DNA of 34,459 bases from contig JAXGTO010000027.1 of NCBI GenBank assembly GCA_040774885.1, forward strand, positions 1 to 34,459, in the 5' to 3' direction. The notes below the pieces were generated by a model. It was given only the letters and a program-made list of their open reading frames with translations, did no database searches and had not been told where the DNA came from. The position numbers were made by a program, and so were the translations under genes. How positions within the stretch are numbered: position 1 is the first letter of the stretch; every line of letters starts with the position of its first letter. Origin of the DNA: JAXGTO01 sp040774885 (GTDB taxonomy: Bacteria; Actinomycetota; Coriobacteriia; Coriobacteriales; Eggerthellaceae). Shown piece after piece: positions 32,901 through 34,459 of this stretch.

Positions 32901-33260
32901 TCGGCCATGTCGAGTTCTACGGCGCAGTCCATCGATTCGTACATGGCCGATAGCCGCTACGATATCAACCAGCTGGGCTGGGGGTTGCGCATCGCCGCGG
33001 GCTCATCGTCCGATGCTGCAAATCTCGGTATTGCCAAGAAGGATTCCAACGACTACAAAGACAATGCCTGCGCTTATCTAGGCGTTCGCGCAACGGCGGC
33101 AGGACAGACCGTCAAGGTGGTGGAATACGATGTTGGCCGCGCCCACAAGGGTCAGCCGGCCTTCCGCCAAGGCACTATTTCATCGGTCAGCAGCGGCGGG
33201 GGAGTGGGCTACGACCCCGATACGTTCGCTGCCACCAGCGGGTGGTTCTCCACGCGCTAA
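29997..33260 (+). CDS. large membrane-anchored surface protein with GLUG-like repeats
   Basis: A 1087-residue protein I do not recognise as a named gene. Residues 1-145 are an acidic, low-complexity cytoplasmic part. One membrane helix follows at about 149-166 (LGIALAVIAVVAVFGVW), with no cleavable signal peptide, so about 920 residues should lie outside the cell. Residues about 600-785 hold repeats of the GLUG type: TGAIVGILTG, TGGLVGLYQA, VGGFAGRVES, AGGFVGYLAG, AGGFVGRCVS, AGGFAGVSAV, each about 25-40 residues apart, with cysteines in spacers such as DCFAAV and QCYSSG. Such repeats usually form a beta-helix and occur in adhesins and IgA-protease-type surface proteins. No sortase LPxTG motif or protease site is seen. 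The start is GTG at 29997, 19 bases after the transporter, with AAGGGG upstream. Confidence 0.75.
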   Translation: MGSTDRFDDEQGDSSSSDQSAESEAGVFYDIDYPAEGLDHRFKQPAHGASSSEFDNGPFDDAAAQDAPRGRHAAPASEQPTGSLDDEPGWVDEAFSDAAPGQHTGVVPVEMPTTASVRAADRERAKEEKAAEAPIRAERIHHELTPGRKRALGIALAVIAVVAVFGVWQYSQYAKMSALDATAQQIYEASSSHIATLKSQNKLSTLSTDVVKEGTEVTAQPADYTGDNWSDVSLYRVHRGDDAVDSDLLGTSSLNIPDSADYWVELSPSTGQIYGVFYSESSISESQIDGLHNRDRSGRIAQSIGYYGGQGDLEASGEASFKGLKTELVNGNELYVRLYGVKFSQLIQDESALTVTLEVTGAKDASTDAETATATLTYVGGKDFTIGSTDTEIDFVLDSMREGMTFADVLGKSGIMPGADVTVKTTVSYQSSAYTSNNCQGLSDKTANSLFSQWDRYTKTVDIANLRHLNNLREDICPAGATSTTKFSFSNVNLTQDIDFNPASWNLIDTSGMQSVSMQSRYEDEAFNPITQEKNAYGGLRDTNQAFTPIANDGVFVNATDATFRGNNHRIMNFIIQSDGDCGLFSMAGMTFKDLQIVDPYIVGGGSTGAIVGILTGTGGFSNCNVHLEEDGADGSINANYRIVGGANTGGLVGLYQASGNTTDCFAAVAVEGTDCVGGFAGRVESTGAIKQCYSSGTVVADDEAGGFVGYLAGTVADGFSTSGVRCSGVAGGFVGRCVSGALTNDVVLGRVMDKSGSANAASTTAGGFAGVSAVTSTGCTYLQMHNCNEFNAEGQTSAGATAQGYAALCSATPLDADKTHSYAASQRDKQFPFTVPYALSSYYGNWPEKVSITFKNAEGSELQAYDLLSGDRPAFTGAISTDPVVDADGFSITTFDGWTDASGVGYDAKTELPAATADATYTERSTVIKWEDIVTSLFASGDTPLYSYLAQSSVSTDGQVIADVSLHSAMSSSTAQSIDSYMADSRYDINQLGWGLRIAAGSSSDAANLGIAKKDSNDYKDNACAYLGVRATAAGQTVKVVEYDVGRAHKGQPAFRQGTISSVSSGGGVGYDPDTFAATSGWFSTR

Positions 33261-33292
33261 CCGCTCGCGGATGGACGTTTTCCTTTCTGTAT

Positions 33293-33326
33293 ACGATATG
33301 ATATCCTAATTGGGAAAAGATATCGT
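33293..33326 (+). promoter_or_regulatory. inverted repeat, candidate autoregulatory operator of the Fur-family gene
   Basis: ACGATAT (33293-33299) and ATATCGT (33320-33326) form a 7-bp inverted repeat with a 20-base AT-rich spacer, and GATATC occurs twice inside it. It lies 22-55 bases before the start of the Fur-family gene. Fur and PerR proteins bind AT-rich palindromes and often control their own gene; the match to any published box is loose. Confidence 0.4.
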
Positions 33327-33347
33327 TAGCGAAAGATTGGAGACGCG

Positions 33348-33764
33348 ATGGCGCAAGAGACTGCACCTGCCGGAGCGCCGGCAACCCGCAATACCATTCA
33401 GCGATCGCTGGTTCTGGACACCGTTCGATCCATGCATTGCCATCCCACCTCGGCCGAAGTGTACGAGGAGGTCCGCAAGCACCATGCGAACATTTCCCGC
33501 GCCACGGTGTATCGCAATCTGCACCTTCTGGCTGATCGAGGCGACATCCTGTGCGTTGAGAATCCGGGCGGTGCCGACCGTTACGACTTCACCGTCGAAC
33601 CGCACTACCATCTGCTGTGCACCGAATGCGGTCGTGCATTCGATGCGCCCATGGACTTCATGGACAATTTGGAGGATCGCCTGGGCGATACCGGTGGATT
33701 CGCCGTTACGGGCCATACCGTCATTTTCCAGGGCATCTGCCCTGAGTGCCTGAAAAAGAACTGA
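33348..33764 (+). CDS. Fur family metalloregulator (PerR-like)
   Basis: A 138-residue dimeric, metal-dependent repressor. The winged helix comprises TSAEVYEEVRKHHANISRATV and YRNLHLLADRGDI, with the family signature SRATVYRNL near residues 49-58. The YDFTVEPHYHLLCTECGRAFD segment gives His ligands and the first CxxC (Cys91, Cys94). The second CxxC (Cys131, Cys134) is in GICPECLKKN at the C-terminus. This four-cysteine structural zinc site is shared by PerR and many Fur/Zur proteins. Sequence alone does not separate peroxide (PerR) from iron or zinc sensing; length and CxxC layout favour PerR. GGAG lies 7 bases before the ATG at 33348, and a palindrome sits in the promoter. Confidence 0.88.
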   Translation: MAQETAPAGAPATRNTIQRSLVLDTVRSMHCHPTSAEVYEEVRKHHANISRATVYRNLHLLADRGDILCVENPGGADRYDFTVEPHYHLLCTECGRAFDAPMDFMDNLEDRLGDTGGFAVTGHTVIFQGICPECLKKN

Positions 33765-33783
33765 GGCTCTTCTCGCTTTAACT

Positions 33784-33828
33784 CGATCCGCCCTGCTGCA
33801 TAGGCGCCAGGGCGGATCGTTTTGTTTT
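33784..33828 (+). terminator. intrinsic terminator after the Fur-family gene
   Basis: A perfect 12-bp stem, CGATCCGCCCTG (33784-33795) with CAGGGCGGATCG (33808-33819), encloses a 12-base loop and is followed by TTTTGTTTT. It lies 19 bases after the stop codon. Confidence 0.92.
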
Positions 33829-33885
33829 ATGAGGGACACCGATTGTCCGTCGAGCGTCCTTGGCGGCTGGTGCGGCATCGGATGT

Positions 33886-34459
33886 CTAAACGCGGCCGCT
33901 GCATCGGGCGCAGGCCGCCGGCGCGGCGGCTATTCCGCCCAAGGCGCTTTCGCGCAATTCGAAGGGGAGGTTGCGTCCCACGGCGTACAGGGCTTCCACC
34001 GTCTGGTCGAAATCCACCAGGTTCTCCACGCCCGCCAAGGCCGTCTGGGCGCTCACCAGGGCCACGGCCGCTCCCGCCGTGTTGCGTTTTTGACATGGCG
34101 CTTCCACCAGCCCGCCGATCGGATCGCATACCAGTCCCATGAGGTTGCACAGCGCATTGCTGGCTGCAGCGAGGCATTGTTGCGGTGTGCCGCCTGCCAG
34201 CTGCACGGCCGCTGCCGCCGCCATGGCAGCTGCGGCACCCACTTCCGCTTGGCAACCGCCCTCCGCGCCGCTCACCGTGGCGTTGCGTGCCACCAAATAC
34301 CCTACGGCGCCAGCGCACAGCAACCCATCGCGCAGTGCCGCATCGTCGTATCCGCGCATGTCCTGCAGTGCCAAAAGGACGGCCGGAACCACGCCGGAGC
34401 TTCCCGCAGTGGGGCTGGCGACGATGCGACCCATGCTGGCGTTGGTTTCCAACACGGCA
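33886..34459 (-). CDS. sdaA: L-serine dehydratase, alpha part (C-terminal end, cut by window edge)
   Basis: An iron-sulfur enzyme that deaminates L-serine to pyruvate and ammonia. About 190 C-terminal residues are present, and the frame remains open at the right edge, so the gene continues outside. Family motifs are ETNASMGRIVASPTAGSSGV, GAEGGCQAEVGAA, and CNLMGLVCDPIGGLVEAPC, which include the cysteines that hold the 4Fe-4S cluster. The stop (TAG) is at 33886-33888. From this portion I cannot tell a separate alpha subunit from a single-chain SdaA. Gene orientation is convergent with the Fur-family gene, whose terminator lies between them. Confidence 0.93.
   Translation of the reverse strand, partial: AVLETNASMGRIVASPTAGSSGVVPAVLLALQDMRGYDDAALRDGLLCAGAVGYLVARNATVSGAEGGCQAEVGAAAAMAAAAAVQLAGGTPQQCLAAASNALCNLMGLVCDPIGGLVEAPCQKRNTAGAAVALVSAQTALAGVENLVDFDQTVEALYAVGRNLPFELRESALGGIAAAPAACARCSGRV

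Noticed and set aside
29997..33260. IgA-specific M26 metalloprotease
   Set aside because: GLUG-like repeats occur in that family, but no HExxH zinc-protease motif is present in the protein.

Overview
The window reads as a high-GC, gene-dense chromosome segment of an actinobacterium of the class Coriobacteriia, probably Eggerthellaceae. I infer this from protein character, strong Shine-Dalgarno sites, GTG/TTG starts and gene order; no marker gene proves the taxon. Nearly every gene is on the + strand. Only a GNAT acetyltransferase (about 26.2-26.7 kb) and a partial L-serine dehydratase (right edge) are on the - strand. No gene-free stretch exceeds 300 bases. I see no CRISPR array, insertion sequence, phage gene or rRNA.

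Region 1 (1-9.3 kb) is housekeeping: the 3' part of alaS, ruvX, mltG, a YqeG-type HAD phosphatase, then aroC-aroK-aroB (shikimate pathway), an M24 Xaa-Pro peptidase and efp, closed by a 12-bp GC-rich hairpin.

Region 2 (9.4-19.6 kb) is a tetrapyrrole cluster: a 74-residue LuxR-type helix-turn-helix protein, a HemX/CcsA-like membrane protein, hemA, hemC, a cobA-hemD fusion, two radical-SAM genes (ahbC, ahbD), a fused ahbA-ahbB siroheme decarboxylase, hemL, and a tRNA-Glu(TTC) followed by a terminator. Together they make uroporphyrinogen III from Glu-tRNA and carry it through precorrin-2 and siroheme to heme b (the Ahb route). hemB and a precorrin-2 dehydrogenase/ferrochelatase are not in the window.

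Region 3 (19.6-26.1 kb) holds a biotin-dependent carboxylase pair (a carboxyltransferase fused to a complete AccB-like carrier, then biotin carboxylase), an Asp23 protein, nusB, xseB and dxs. In Bacillus subtilis efp, accB, accC, the asp23-like gene, nusB, xseB and dxs lie in the same order, so the heme cluster appears to sit inside an old syntenic block.

Region 4 (26.1-34.5 kb) holds the GNAT gene, an amt-glnK ammonium module with a GlnR-like box upstream, a terminator, an ArsB/NhaD-type ion transporter that may be translated from a leaderless mRNA, a 1087-residue membrane-anchored surface protein with GLUG-like repeats, a Fur/PerR-family regulator with a palindrome in its promoter, a terminator, and the end of sdaA.

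The observations I would look at first are the internal ribosome-binding site and GTG start at the carboxyltransferase/AccB joint, the complete Ahb heme branch with a fused AhbA-AhbB in an actinobacterial setting, tRNA-Glu placed beside the Glu-tRNA-consuming heme genes, and a PII protein lacking Tyr51 behind a GlnR-like operator.
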